A DNA stretch of 64,000 nt, from the NCBI GenBank assembly GCA_964494505.1, contig CAZBRO010000012.1, forward strand, positions 62,001 to 126,000. The letters run 5' to 3'. The translations under genes and the position numbers were made by a program. Below, piece after piece: positions 51,251 to 59,417 of this stretch (the first letter of the stretch is position 1; each line of letters begins with the position of its first letter). The notes under the pieces are model-generated. The model was not told where the DNA came from, did not search any database, and saw only the letters and a program-made list of their open reading frames with translations. The stretch comes from CAIYRG01 sp964494505. Its GTDB lineage: Bacteria; Pseudomonadota; Alphaproteobacteria; Micropepsales; Micropepsaceae.

Positions 51251-53146
51251 ATGAAGAAGCTCGTTTTCGCGGGCACGTTCGTCTCATGTCTCGCGGTGAT
51301 CGCGTCGGGCGTGTTCGGACCCGTAGGCGCCCAGCAGCAGCAAACGGTCGTGATCCAGGGCGGAACCCTGATTGACGGCAATGGCGGCGCGCCGGTGCCC
51401 AATTCGGTGGTCGTCATCCAGGGCAATCGCATCACGGCGGTCGGGCGCGCCGGGGCCGTACAGGTTCCGGCCGGCGCGCAGGTGATCAATGCCAACGGCA
51501 AATGGGTGCTTCCCGGTTTGATCGACGCCAAGTCGAACTGGAACTGGCCCTATGGCGAGGCCTATCTCCGCTACGGCGTGACCTCGGCGATGGTCACCGG
51601 CACCCGCAACGACACCGGCATCGCGGACCGCGACGCGGTGGCCCACGGCGTCTATCCCGCGCCGCGGCTCTACCAGGGCGTGCTGAACCTGCAAGGGCCG
51701 GGCGTCGACGGCAAGAAAGCCGACAATTACCGTCCGGGCGCGGGCGCGCGCATCGTCAAGACCCCGGAAGACGCGCGGGAAAAGGTGCGCATGAACATCG
51801 AAGGCGGCGCCGATTTCATCGGGGTCGCGGACGGCGACGGCGTGCCGGCCATTTTCGACGCCATCGTGGACGAGGCGCATAAGGCGGGCAAAGCCGCGAT
51901 CCTGCGCTGCGTCGGCCCGGGCACGCGCGGGCAGCGCTGCATCGAAACCGGGACCGACGTCATGATCCACACCGGCGAAATCGGCGTCGACATGAACAAG
52001 GATTATGAGAAGTGGAAGGACTATGTCGCGCTGCCGCCGGACGCCTATTGCGAGATGGATCCGGCCAAGGAAGCCGCGATGGTGAAGATCGTCGCCGCGA
52101 GCCACACCGCACTCGAGCCGGACATGATGGCGACCGACCGCGGTTTCCCCTCCATGTGGGAGCGCGTCATCAAGGAAGACGAGGAGGTGTTCGCCGATCC
52201 GGTCCTGCGCACCTACTACCCGGAATACATGATCGCCCACACGATGGACAATGTGCGCCCCGCGAAGGAGCGGCTGACGCCGGACCAATATGAGCACCGC
52301 ATGTGCGGCTACCAGAACCACGCCAAATTCCTGCACGACGTGGTGGAGGCGGGCGGGCATGTGGTTGCGGCGTCCGATATCTATCAGTCGCCGCCGGGTC
52401 TCGGCCTGCATCAGGAAATGACGGTCTATCAGGACGACGTGAAGATGCCGCGGATGAAGATCATCCAGTCCGCGACCAAATGGGTGGCCGATCATTTCAA
52501 GATGAAGGACATCGGCACCATCGAAACCGGAAAGCTCGCCGACGTGCTGATCGTCAATGCCGATCCGCTTGCCGACATCATGAACCTGCGCAAGATCGAC
52601 ACGGTGATGAAGGACGGCAAGGTCGTCGACCGGCAATATCACCCCTGGTACAAGGGCTGGATTTTCGCCAACGCGCGCGACGACGAAGGCGGACCGGTGG
52701 TGGAGAATCCGCAATGGGTGGCCTCGTTGAAGGCCGCGACGTGGCGGCCGATGGCCGGCCCGACGCTGCTCTTCATCCAGGGCCCAGCGGCGCCCTATCC
52801 GACGGTGCCGGACCTCTGGGCCTCGCCGACGCCGGCCATCGAAACGATGGATCCGCACACCGTCATCCAGGGGAGCCCGACGCAGGAACTCGACATCAAG
52901 GGCTTCAATTTCGTGAAGCGTTCCATCGTCTATGTCGACGACGTGCCGGTGCCGACCAACGTGGTGAGCCGGACCGAGATCAAGGCGACGGTGGATACGA
53001 ATATTCTCGCCAATGCGGGCAATCGCGTGGTGACGGTGAAGAACCCGGCGCCGCTCGATGCGAACGCCTGGGGCGACACCTCGAACAAGGCCCACATTCT
53101 GGTGCCGTTCTCGTTCACCACCGCCTGGTCGCACAACAAATATTGA
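51251..53146 (+). CDS. Secreted amidohydrolase-fold protein lacking the HxH site, with C-terminal IPT/TIG-like domain
   Basis: 631 residues. Signal peptide (LVFAGTFVSCLAVIASG). QTVVIQGGTLIDGNGG, NRITAVGRAGAV and GKWVLPGLIDAKSNWNW are the amidohydrolase N-terminus, but where the metal-binding HxH should follow PGLID the sequence is A-K-S-N-W-N-W. The late Asp (VAASDIYQSPPG) and TIETGKLADVLIVNADPL, the return of the composite domain, are present. Residues about 530-630 (DPHTVIQGSPTQELDIKGFNF, IVYVDDVPVPTNVVSRTEIK) look like an IPT/TIG immunoglobulin-like domain. So the barrel is probably not a normal di-metal hydrolase. Strong ribosome site GGGAGG. Confidence 0.85.
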   Translation: MKKLVFAGTFVSCLAVIASGVFGPVGAQQQQTVVIQGGTLIDGNGGAPVPNSVVVIQGNRITAVGRAGAVQVPAGAQVINANGKWVLPGLIDAKSNWNWPYGEAYLRYGVTSAMVTGTRNDTGIADRDAVAHGVYPAPRLYQGVLNLQGPGVDGKKADNYRPGAGARIVKTPEDAREKVRMNIEGGADFIGVADGDGVPAIFDAIVDEAHKAGKAAILRCVGPGTRGQRCIETGTDVMIHTGEIGVDMNKDYEKWKDYVALPPDAYCEMDPAKEAAMVKIVAASHTALEPDMMATDRGFPSMWERVIKEDEEVFADPVLRTYYPEYMIAHTMDNVRPAKERLTPDQYEHRMCGYQNHAKFLHDVVEAGGHVVAASDIYQSPPGLGLHQEMTVYQDDVKMPRMKIIQSATKWVADHFKMKDIGTIETGKLADVLIVNADPLADIMNLRKIDTVMKDGKVVDRQYHPWYKGWIFANARDDEGGPVVENPQWVASLKAATWRPMAGPTLLFIQGPAAPYPTVPDLWASPTPAIETMDPHTVIQGSPTQELDIKGFNFVKRSIVYVDDVPVPTNVVSRTEIKATVDTNILANAGNRVVTVKNPAPLDANAWGDTSNKAHILVPFSFTTAWSHNKY

Positions 53147-53160
53147 TCGCCGGCACCGAT

Positions 53161-53184
53161 CCTCCCCCGTTTCTGCGGGGGAGG
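53161..53184. repeat. Perfect GC-rich hairpin, probable intergenic repeat
   Basis: CCTCCCCCG, loop TTTCTG, CGGGGGAGG: nine perfect pairs, followed by CCTG-CGCAC-CAGG and GGTGGAGGAACCCGGG. No T-tract, so it is not a standard terminator, although it might end transcription partly. This CCCCC-TTTCTGC-GGGGG arrangement is familiar as a repeated intergenic element in alphaproteobacterial genomes; only one copy is seen here. Confidence 0.5.
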
Positions 53185-53228
53185 CGCCTGCGCACCAGGT
53201 GGAGGAACCCGGGTAGAAGGGAGCGTTC

Positions 53229-54107
53229 ATGCCCAAATTCATCATCGAGCCGCATTTCCGGCTGCAGGAATGGGTGGCCGAGGAGAAGGGCTACTTCAAA
53301 GCCGAGGGGCTCGATTACGATTTCCTGGAGCTCGTACAATCGACGGATGGCCAGCATCACCGCACGGCGAACAGGAGCGGCGCCTATCATCTGATCGAAG
53401 ATGGACGCAAATCGAACGTCTCCTGCGCCTGCCATTGGACGGTGAATGTCGCCGCCTCCGAAGGTCACGCGAAGCTGTATGCCGATGTGTATTCGGTTTC
53501 GCCGTCCGGCATATTCGTCCCGGCGGATTCACCTGTCAAAACGCCCGCCGATCTTGCGGGCGTGCCGATTTCGGTCGGTTTCAAATCAGGCAGCCATTAC
53601 GCGACCATCCAGGCGCTCGAACAATATCTGAAGGCCGGCGAGATCGATCTGTCTTTCAAGGACGGATTGTTGTTCAGCCGCATGGAATTGCTGATCGAGG
53701 GCAAGGTGCCGGCGGCGGCATTGTTCAGCGGACCGTATTATTTCGCCGAGCAATTGGGTTTCCGCAAAATCATCGATTCAACCTTCATGATCGCGCACAT
53801 GATCCATGGCGATCCTGATCCCGAAGATGTGCGCAAATTTTACCGCGCCTTGAAGCGGGCGCAGCGCGACATCGATCTGCGGCCCGAATTGTTTACGCAT
53901 TACTACAAAAATGAATTCCCCGCGCGGTTTCATCCCATGATGGACACGCGCCGGTGGGGTCCAGGCGAGCGCATCGTGTTCGAGCCTTATGGCCGTCAGC
54001 AATTCGAGGACGCGCGAAGCTGGATTTCCGAGCACGGCATTTTCGAGGACGGCAATCTCGGGCAGCGCGCCTATGAGGATTCCTGCCTGACGCTCGCCGC
54101 GGAATAG
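53229..54107 (+). CDS. Substrate-binding-like protein of the NMT1/THI5-type family, no signal peptide
   Basis: 292 residues. The periplasmic-binding-protein fold is recognisable in FIIEPHFRLQEWVAEEKGYF, SVSPSGIFVPADSPVKTPADL AGVPISV as family blocks, and VGFKSGSHYATIQAL. Members are usually called ABC substrate-binding proteins for nitrate, sulfonate or pyrimidine compounds, or THI5-like enzymes of thiamin synthesis. The N-terminus MPKFIIEPHFR has no signal peptide and no ABC permease or ATPase is near, so a cytosolic enzyme is as likely as a transporter part. SCACHWTVN (about 60-68) is a notable Cys/His cluster. Good ribosome site GGGAG. Confidence 0.6.
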   Translation: MPKFIIEPHFRLQEWVAEEKGYFKAEGLDYDFLELVQSTDGQHHRTANRSGAYHLIEDGRKSNVSCACHWTVNVAASEGHAKLYADVYSVSPSGIFVPADSPVKTPADLAGVPISVGFKSGSHYATIQALEQYLKAGEIDLSFKDGLLFSRMELLIEGKVPAAALFSGPYYFAEQLGFRKIIDSTFMIAHMIHGDPDPEDVRKFYRALKRAQRDIDLRPELFTHYYKNEFPARFHPMMDTRRWGPGERIVFEPYGRQQFEDARSWISEHGIFEDGNLGQRAYEDSCLTLAAE

Positions 54108-54133
54108 CTGCGCTTCGCCGAAGGAAACTCGGA

Positions 54134-54682
54134 TCAGTTCGTGGGCAGTCCCGCCGCTTTGCGCGCGTCGGCGCAGGGGCCCGGGCCCTTCTCGGCCATC
54201 GGACCCTCGCATTCGTGCCGCGTGCCGGGACCTTCGCCGAAGATCATCACAACGGCCTCGCCTTGGCCCGTGCGTGCTCCGTCGTAATGCACTTCCTTGC
54301 CGGTGTGCACGGAGAAGCTTCCCGTCTTGATCGGCACGGTGATGTTCTCAGGATCGTATTTGCCGCCGGTCGCCGCCCACCATGTCCCCGACAGCACCAT
54401 GATGTAGCGGTCGTTCGCGTGATAATGCGGATGGCTGAAATAACCCGGATGGAACCGGTTCAGCACGACATAGAAGCCGGGCTTCGCGGGATCGCCGACC
54501 AGCGTGTAGGAATCGGTCCCTTCGAGGCCGGCCGCCGGACCCCATTTGATGTTCTCGGGAATGACGACCTTGATGGCTTTCGCGTTCAGGCTGGAAATAT
54601 CCGGAATATTGCCTGCGCCGGCCGCATAGCCGATTCCGGCCGAAGCCGCGAGCGCTGCCAGCGCGATGATCACCTTTTTCAT
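54134..54682 (-). CDS. Secreted cupin-domain protein
   Basis: 182 residues with signal peptide (VIIALAALAASAGIGYAAGA). One cupin: FHPGYFSHPHYHANDRYIMVLSG holds the His triad of motif 1 (H-P-H-Y-H with downstream Glu/Asp variation) and TGSFSVHTGKEVHYDGA motif 2 with His. Probable metal binding in the periplasm. Two late cysteines (RHECEGP and GPCADA) may pair. Cupins range from dioxygenases to binding proteins, so the reaction is open. Convergent with the preceding gene. Confidence 0.8.
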   Translation of the reverse strand: MKKVIIALAALAASAGIGYAAGAGNIPDISSLNAKAIKVVIPENIKWGPAAGLEGTDSYTLVGDPAKPGFYVVLNRFHPGYFSHPHYHANDRYIMVLSGTWWAATGGKYDPENITVPIKTGSFSVHTGKEVHYDGARTGQGEAVVMIFGEGPGTRHECEGPMAEKGPGPCADARKAAGLPTN

Positions 54683-54754
54683 ACCGTCCTCCGTTATCGC
54701 GTGGCTCTAATCTGCCAACTTGTTCTCTGAAGTCCAGCCGCCCGGCGTCTCGCT

Positions 54755-55723
54755 TCAGGACGCCTTCGCCCCGGTCGATGCATTGGGGAACACCGCCTTG
54801 ATCGCGGCCTGGGCGCATTCGTCGTCCTGATTGCCGACGGCGCCACCGGCGCCGATGGCGCCTACCATGTCCTTCCCCATGAAGATGGGAAAGCCGCCCG
54901 GCTGGGGGAAATCGCCTATGAATTCCGGAGCGCGATTGACCTGCTTGTTGACGCGGTCCCACAACTCGGCGGTCGGGCGTTGCCAATGTGCCGCTGTTTC
55001 GGCCTTCAATTGCGCCGTATCGAGCGCCGTTTTTGTCGCGCCCTCCGTCCCCTGGAAGGCGAGCAGAGTCGCATCTGCATCGACAACCGTAATGCCAAGC
55101 GCCGTGTATTTCTTTTGATCGGCATAGGCGACGCAGGCATCCACGAGTTTGCGCGCGGCCGCGGGCGTGAGCACTTTGCGGCTGACGAGGAGCGGCTGTG
55201 GGCCGGCAGGAGGCGCCGCCTTGCCGTCGCCGAACACGGACCGGATTGCCGATTGCACGCAATCCTCGTCCTTGCCGCCCGACAGTCCGGCAGAGCCAGC
55301 GCCCATGGCACCCACGACTTCGCCTTGGACGACCACCGGGAAACCGCCCGCAATCGGGAAATATCCCATCCATTCCGGCGCGCGGTTGATCTGTTTGTTG
55401 ACGCGGTCGGACAGTTCGCCGGTCGCGCGGCGGAAGACTGCGGCGGTCTTCGCCTTCAATTGCGCCGTCAGGCCCGTGTGCGCCATCGGCCCGTCCGTCG
55501 TCTGGTAAGCAACGAGATTGCCGGCAGAATCCGTAACCGCCAGCGCGATCGGAAAATGATCGCGCGTGGCCATCGCGAAGCATGCATCCATCAACTTCCG
55601 CGCCGCGTAGGGCGTGAGGTCCCTTTTGTCGGATAGGAGCGATTGGGTCTGAGCCTGCGCGTTGGCCGCCATGGACACGGCGATGCAGACGGCGATGAAG
55701 GCGGCAAGCGGACGACGGGTCAT
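54755..55723 (-). CDS. Secreted HbpS/GlcG-type protein with two tandem domains
   Basis: 322 residues from ATG 55723 (MTRRPLAAFIAVCIAVSMA, signal peptide); GAGGA is upstream and the longer frame is not conserved. Two HbpS/GlcG/PduO-C-like domains follow in tandem: LTPYAARKLMDACFAMATRDHFP...DRVNKQINRAPEWMGYFPIAGGFPV and LTPAAARKLVDACVAYADQKKYT...DRVNKQVNRAPEFIGDFPQPGGFPI. The repeats are clear duplicates with glycine-rich ends (GAMGAGSAG, GAIGAGGAV). HbpS binds haem; GlcG-type proteins often stand beside quinoprotein or glycolate genes. Exact ligand unknown. Confidence 0.85.
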   Translation of the reverse strand: MTRRPLAAFIAVCIAVSMAANAQAQTQSLLSDKRDLTPYAARKLMDACFAMATRDHFPIALAVTDSAGNLVAYQTTDGPMAHTGLTAQLKAKTAAVFRRATGELSDRVNKQINRAPEWMGYFPIAGGFPVVVQGEVVGAMGAGSAGLSGGKDEDCVQSAIRSVFGDGKAAPPAGPQPLLVSRKVLTPAAARKLVDACVAYADQKKYTALGITVVDADATLLAFQGTEGATKTALDTAQLKAETAAHWQRPTAELWDRVNKQVNRAPEFIGDFPQPGGFPIFMGKDMVGAIGAGGAVGNQDDECAQAAIKAVFPNASTGAKAS

Positions 55724-55793
55724 GGCGGGTTTTCCTCTGGGCGTGCGGCCATCATAGCCGCATAGTAGAATAGCCACAAAAGGGGAGGGGAGC

Positions 55794-56168
55794 ATGCCCA
55801 ATATCGACCGTGCCTATGTGATGATCGCGCTTTTGCTGCTGGTTGGGGGCGAGCTTTTGGGATTCTACATGGGGGCGACAAACCAGCTTTCGCTGCGCGA
55901 CACCCATGTCGCCTTGGTGCTGCCCGGTTTCGTGGTGCTGACGCTCTATGGCGTGATCTATCGCCTGTGGCCGGTTCTGAAGGACAGTGCGCTCGCAAAG
56001 GCGCAATTCTGGTGCGCCGCGATAGGCGCGTTCGGATTGGTGATCGCTGCCTACATGATCGCGATCGGCGCAGGGATCGTCGCGGCCGTGATCGCGTCGC
56101 TGCTAACCATCGTCGGCGCTATGCTGATGGCGTGGCTCTTTTGGACCAAAGTCGGCAATCTGAATTAA
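55794..56168 (+). CDS. Small four-helix membrane protein, haem-copper oxidase-like helix pattern
   Basis: 124 residues, four membrane helices, no soluble domain. DTHVALVLPGFVVLTLYGVIYRLWP resembles the H-x-x-x-x-x-G-x-x-x-L-x-x-x-G-x-x-Y segment of small cytochrome-oxidase-subunit-I-like proteins; His is retained in helix 2. The last helix ends WLFWTKVGNLN. Strong ribosome site GGGGAGGGGAG. A quinol or haem link is inference; function is unknown. The next gene starts 10 bases downstream and may be co-transcribed. Confidence 0.65.
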   Translation: MPNIDRAYVMIALLLLVGGELLGFYMGATNQLSLRDTHVALVLPGFVVLTLYGVIYRLWPVLKDSALAKAQFWCAAIGAFGLVIAAYMIAIGAGIVAAVIASLLTIVGAMLMAWLFWTKVGNLN

Positions 56169-56178
56169 AGGAGGTATT

Positions 56179-56553
56179 ATGACGAAGAATATCTTGGTCG
56201 ACTTGACTTCCCAGATGCTCACAGCTCGCGACGGCACAACTATTTTTCACACCTGCGAATGTGTAACAGGAGACGCATCGCACCCGACGCCACAAGGACT
56301 TTTTTCGGTCAATCGAAAATGTAACCCATACACCAGCCACACATACCATGTACCGATGAATTTCGCGATGTTCTTCACCCATACCGGGGAAGCATTGCAC
56401 CAGTATCACGGGCCTGCGCCGTGGTGGCTGCTCAGGGCAGGGCGTGGCATGACGACCGCGGTCGGTTCTCATGGGTGTGTTCGATTGCAGGAGGCTGACG
56501 CGCGCAAGCTGTATGACTGGGCGCCTATTGGAACATCTGTGCACGTGCGATGA
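56179..56553 (+). CDS. L,D-transpeptidase (YkuD) without signal peptide
   Basis: 124 residues consisting only of a YkuD domain. KNILVDLTSQMLTARDGTTI is the N-terminal strand pair; the catalytic motif reads HQYHGP ... AVGSHGCVRLQEADARKLYDW, with His and Cys in the usual H-G...S-H-G-C-V-R arrangement. It begins directly with the domain after a near-perfect AAAGGAGG ribosome site, without a signal sequence. It is the second YkuD protein in the window and belongs to the SHGCVRL subgroup, unlike the TAGCVAL one near 12.1 kb. The DNA is AT-richer than its neighbours. Confidence 0.85.
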   Translation: MTKNILVDLTSQMLTARDGTTIFHTCECVTGDASHPTPQGLFSVNRKCNPYTSHTYHVPMNFAMFFTHTGEALHQYHGPAPWWLLRAGRGMTTAVGSHGCVRLQEADARKLYDWAPIGTSVHVR

Positions 56554-56604
56554 CGCATCATTTGTCATCGTGAATGAACCGATCTTCCTTAGCCAAGGAG
56601 TGTG

Positions 56605-57621
56605 CTATTTCATCTCATACCGCATCAATGTGCGGGGGCCGACTTCGGCGCCATAGAGGATGCCGTCCTTGTCGGCGACGCAGCCTTCCGCAGCACTCGT
56701 CGTGTCGGACTTGTCGATGGGGTCGGGGATGAAATATTTGACCGAGCCGTCCTTGGCGCTGCCGATGCGCAAGCCCCGCTTCCACCCATCATGGTTCTTT
56801 GAGACCGATTCCGATTCGGAATCGCAGACATAGATCGCATCGTTCGCATCGATATAGATGCCGCTCGGGCGGGAAAATTGCGGCCACGAAGCGAGGAATT
56901 TTCCTTCCTGATCGAAGATGTCGATGCGATTGTTGTTGCGGTTGCCCACGAACAGGCGGCCCTGGGAATCCATCGCCAGCGTGTGAGGGATATCGAACTG
57001 GCCGGGACCTGTACCCTTCGTTCCCCATTCCTTCAGGTACTTCCCCGTCTTGTCGAACTTCACGATGCGGTCGTTGGACATGCCGCCGTGACCGTCTCCT
57101 ACGAAGATGTCTCCGTTGGGCGCCACAAGCACGGCGGACGGCATATTAAACGTATCGTGGCCATTTCCCGGAACGCCCGCTTTGCCGAGCCGCATCAGGA
57201 TATTTCCATCGGGGCTGAACTTGATGACCTGATGGCCGATGCCGGGACGCCCCTGACCGTCGGTCACCCAGACATTGCCGTCGCGGTCCACTGTGATGCC
57301 GTGCGGAAACACGAACACGCCGCCGCCAAACGCTTTCACGAGCTTGCCGCTGGCATCGAATTTCAGGATCGGGTCCAGATTCGACCCGGCGCAGGAATTG
57401 GCGCCGCAGCGTTCGGCCACCCATACGCTCTTGCCGTCGGGATCGAGAGCGACACCGGCTGCCGAACCCCACACGCGCCCCATCGGCATTTTCGCCCAAT
57501 TCGCGACCCGCAGATACGGATCGGGAAGATTGTTTGTCGGGCCGCTGGTTTGGGCAAACGCCGCTGCCGAAATCGTCAGCGCTGCTGCGCAAATCGCATA
57601 TCTCAACCCGGACTTCGGCAT
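56605..57621 (-). CDS. Secreted NHL-repeat beta-propeller, peptidyl-alpha-hydroxyglycine lyase-like, copy 1
   Basis: 338 residues. Signal peptide (YAICAAALTISAAAFAQTSG). Six-bladed propeller of NHL/PAL-type repeats: VFPHGITVDRDGNVWVTDGQ, FNMPSAVLVAPNGDIFVGDGHG, PGQFDIPHTLAMDSQGRLFVG NRNNNRIDIFDQEG and PSGIYIDANDAIYVCDSES. The closest named fold is the lyase domain of peptidylglycine alpha-amidating monooxygenase. Cysteines ERCGANSCAG and EGCVADKDG may form disulfides. It shares nearly every block with the next gene upstream. Substrate unknown. Confidence 0.82.
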   Translation of the reverse strand: MPKSGLRYAICAAALTISAAAFAQTSGPTNNLPDPYLRVANWAKMPMGRVWGSAAGVALDPDGKSVWVAERCGANSCAGSNLDPILKFDASGKLVKAFGGGVFVFPHGITVDRDGNVWVTDGQGRPGIGHQVIKFSPDGNILMRLGKAGVPGNGHDTFNMPSAVLVAPNGDIFVGDGHGGMSNDRIVKFDKTGKYLKEWGTKGTGPGQFDIPHTLAMDSQGRLFVGNRNNNRIDIFDQEGKFLASWPQFSRPSGIYIDANDAIYVCDSESESVSKNHDGWKRGLRIGSAKDGSVKYFIPDPIDKSDTTSAAEGCVADKDGILYGAEVGPRTLMRYEMK

Positions 57622-57693
57622 TGTGCCCTCCCTGACGGTGGTTCACCGCTTTCGCGGGGACGTACGTTCCCCTAACTCCGCTCGTGAGAGAAG

Positions 57694-58752
57694 CTACCGC
57701 TTCATCACATAGCGCATCATGCGCTTGGGGCCGACTTCGGCGCCGTAGATGATGCCGTCCTTGTCGATGGCGCAGCCCTCAGCGGCGCTGGTGCCCTTCG
57801 CGCCCTTGGCCGGATCCGGAATCAGGTATTGCACCTTGCCGTCGGCAACCGTGCCGACGCGAATGCCGCGCGTCCAATCCTGATGGGTTTCGCTCGCGGA
57901 CCCCGATTCCGAATCGCACACCACCATCTGGCCCGCCTGGTTGAAACCGATGCCGGCAGGACGCGAGAACTGTTCCCAGGAGTCCAGCAGCTTCCCGTCC
58001 TGGTCGAAAATATCGATGCGGTTGTTGTCGCGATTGGCGACGAAGACGCGGCCGCGGGAATCGATTTCGATGCCATGCGTGGTGGAGAAGGCGCCCGGAC
58101 CGCTCCCCGGATGGCCCCATTCCTTGATGTATTTCCCGTTCTTGTCGAATTTGACGATGCGTTCATTGGTGCCGTTGGCATGACCGTCGGCGACGAAAAT
58201 GTCGCCATTGGCTGCGATCGCGACGTCGGAAGGCGCGTTGAAATGGGTCGCGTCCTTGCCCGAGACGCCGGGTGTCCCCAAGGTCATCAGCAGTTTTCCG
58301 GTCTTGTCGAATTTCTTCACGATCTGGCCGAGACCCATGGCGAGCGCACCCCGTCCGCGCTCGCCCTCCAGCACCGCGTCGGTGACCCAGACATTCTCCT
58401 GCGCATCGACATGGATGCCATGCGGGAAGGCGAACTGGCCCGCACCGAATTGGGCGACGAGATTGCCATTGGCGTCGAACTTCATGATCGGATTGAGCTT
58501 GGAGCCGACGCAGCCATTGCCGCCGCAGCGATCCACAGCCCACACACTCTTGCCGTCGGGCGCGATGGCGACTCCCGCCGTGGAACCCCATTTGCGGCCG
58601 TCGGGCAGCTTGAACCAGTTGTCCACCGACTCGTAGGGATTAGGGAGGTTGTTGACCGGAGCCATAGGCATCGCGGCCATGCCTGTTCCCCAGGCTGCCA
58701 GCAGCGCCAATGCAGCCCCTCCCGCCAGTACCCTCGCGTGCGTCCTCGACAT
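57694..58752 (-). CDS. Secreted NHL-repeat beta-propeller, copy 2
   Basis: 352 residues. Signal peptide (VLAGGAALALLAAWGTGMAA). Same repeat pattern as copy 1: FAFPHGIHVDAQENVWVTDA, FNAPSDVAIAANGDIFVADGHA, HGIEIDSRGRVFVANRDNNR and AGIGFNQAGQMVVCDSESGS; both end YGAEVGP(R/K)-MRY. It carries an extra short insert (LEGERGRGALAMGLGQIVK). The pair lies in one direction with 72 bases between, so they may form one transcript. Good ribosome sites before each. Function as above. Confidence 0.82.
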   Translation of the reverse strand: MSRTHARVLAGGAALALLAAWGTGMAAMPMAPVNNLPNPYESVDNWFKLPDGRKWGSTAGVAIAPDGKSVWAVDRCGGNGCVGSKLNPIMKFDANGNLVAQFGAGQFAFPHGIHVDAQENVWVTDAVLEGERGRGALAMGLGQIVKKFDKTGKLLMTLGTPGVSGKDATHFNAPSDVAIAANGDIFVADGHANGTNERIVKFDKNGKYIKEWGHPGSGPGAFSTTHGIEIDSRGRVFVANRDNNRIDIFDQDGKLLDSWEQFSRPAGIGFNQAGQMVVCDSESGSASETHQDWTRGIRVGTVADGKVQYLIPDPAKGAKGTSAAEGCAIDKDGIIYGAEVGPKRMMRYVMKR

Positions 58753-58965
58753 TTTGCCTCCCCATTTCCCATGTGTTGTCGGGTGTTTTTACACCGCAAG
58801 CGGTAGAGCCGCCAGCGGCGGGCAGCCCTTCGCATCACAAGCCCGAAACCGGACCTTGACGGCGTCGGGTGCGTTTCTAAATCCAGCCCGCGTGGGCCTT
58901 GAGACAGGTCCGGCGGTTCGATTTTTCACGCGCGCGTGAACGCGCCAAGACGAAGGGAGGTATCC

Positions 58966-59292
58966 ATGCCGAACACACTCGTACCCGTTGCAGCATCCGT
59001 ATTGGCGGTCGCCCTTTTGGGGACAGCCCAGGCGGCCCAGGCGCCCAATCTTGGCGGTAGCTATCGCTGCGGACCGGACGCCAAAGCCTGCGAATGGTCG
59101 GGCACGACCTTCACCGTCACCCAGAACGGCAACAATCTCGATATCAAGAACGACAAGGGCGCCATTGGTACCGCCATAGTGACCAGCAGCATCTCGGTCA
59201 GCGCCGGCGCCCCCTGGAACATGCTGGGCACGATTTCGCCCGACTCCAAGACCATCGACTGGTCCAACGGCACGGAGTGGAAGAAGCAATAG
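58966..59292 (+). CDS. Small secreted protein of unknown function
   Basis: 108 residues from ATG 58966 (MPNTLVPVAASVLAVALLG), preceded by GGGAGG; the longer frame from 58936 has no ribosome site. Signal peptide ends near AAQA. The mature 85 residues are beta-rich: NLGGSYRCGPDAKACEWSGT, TFTVTQNGNNLDIKNDKGA, GTISPDSKTIDWSNGTEWKK. Two cysteines (RCGPDAKACEW) likely pair. It resembles a short lipocalin-like or WD-like barrel but no family is named. A terminator follows. Confidence 0.7.
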   Translation: MPNTLVPVAASVLAVALLGTAQAAQAPNLGGSYRCGPDAKACEWSGTTFTVTQNGNNLDIKNDKGAIGTAIVTSSISVSAGAPWNMLGTISPDSKTIDWSNGTEWKKQ

Positions 59293-59312
59293 CCGCTTCG
59301 GCCGTTGTTTCC

Positions 59313-59360
59313 GAAGGCCCGGTTCGTCGCTTCCCCTAGCCCGCCGGGCCTTCTTCTTTT
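59313..59360 (+). terminator. Rho-independent terminator
   Basis: GAAGGCCCGG (59313-59322) and CCGGGCCTTC (59344-59353) form ten perfect pairs around a 21-base loop, followed by TTCTTTT. It begins 21 bases after the stop at 59292, so it ends the small secreted-protein transcript and separates it from the cupin pair. Confidence 0.7.
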
Positions 59361-59417
59361 GCGCGCCCCGGCCCGCCGGATTAACATTGCGTGCGTCGAG
59401 GCCACGGGAGGGAAATC

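Noticed and set aside
51284..53245. Very long (653-residue) antisense frame over the amidohydrolase-fold gene, and other long antisense frames such as 37318-38886, 25190-27022, 16704-18062 and 4566-5825
   Set aside because: These arise because high-GC codon usage leaves the opposite strand without stops. They are His/Arg/Asp-rich, have no family motifs and no ribosome sites.
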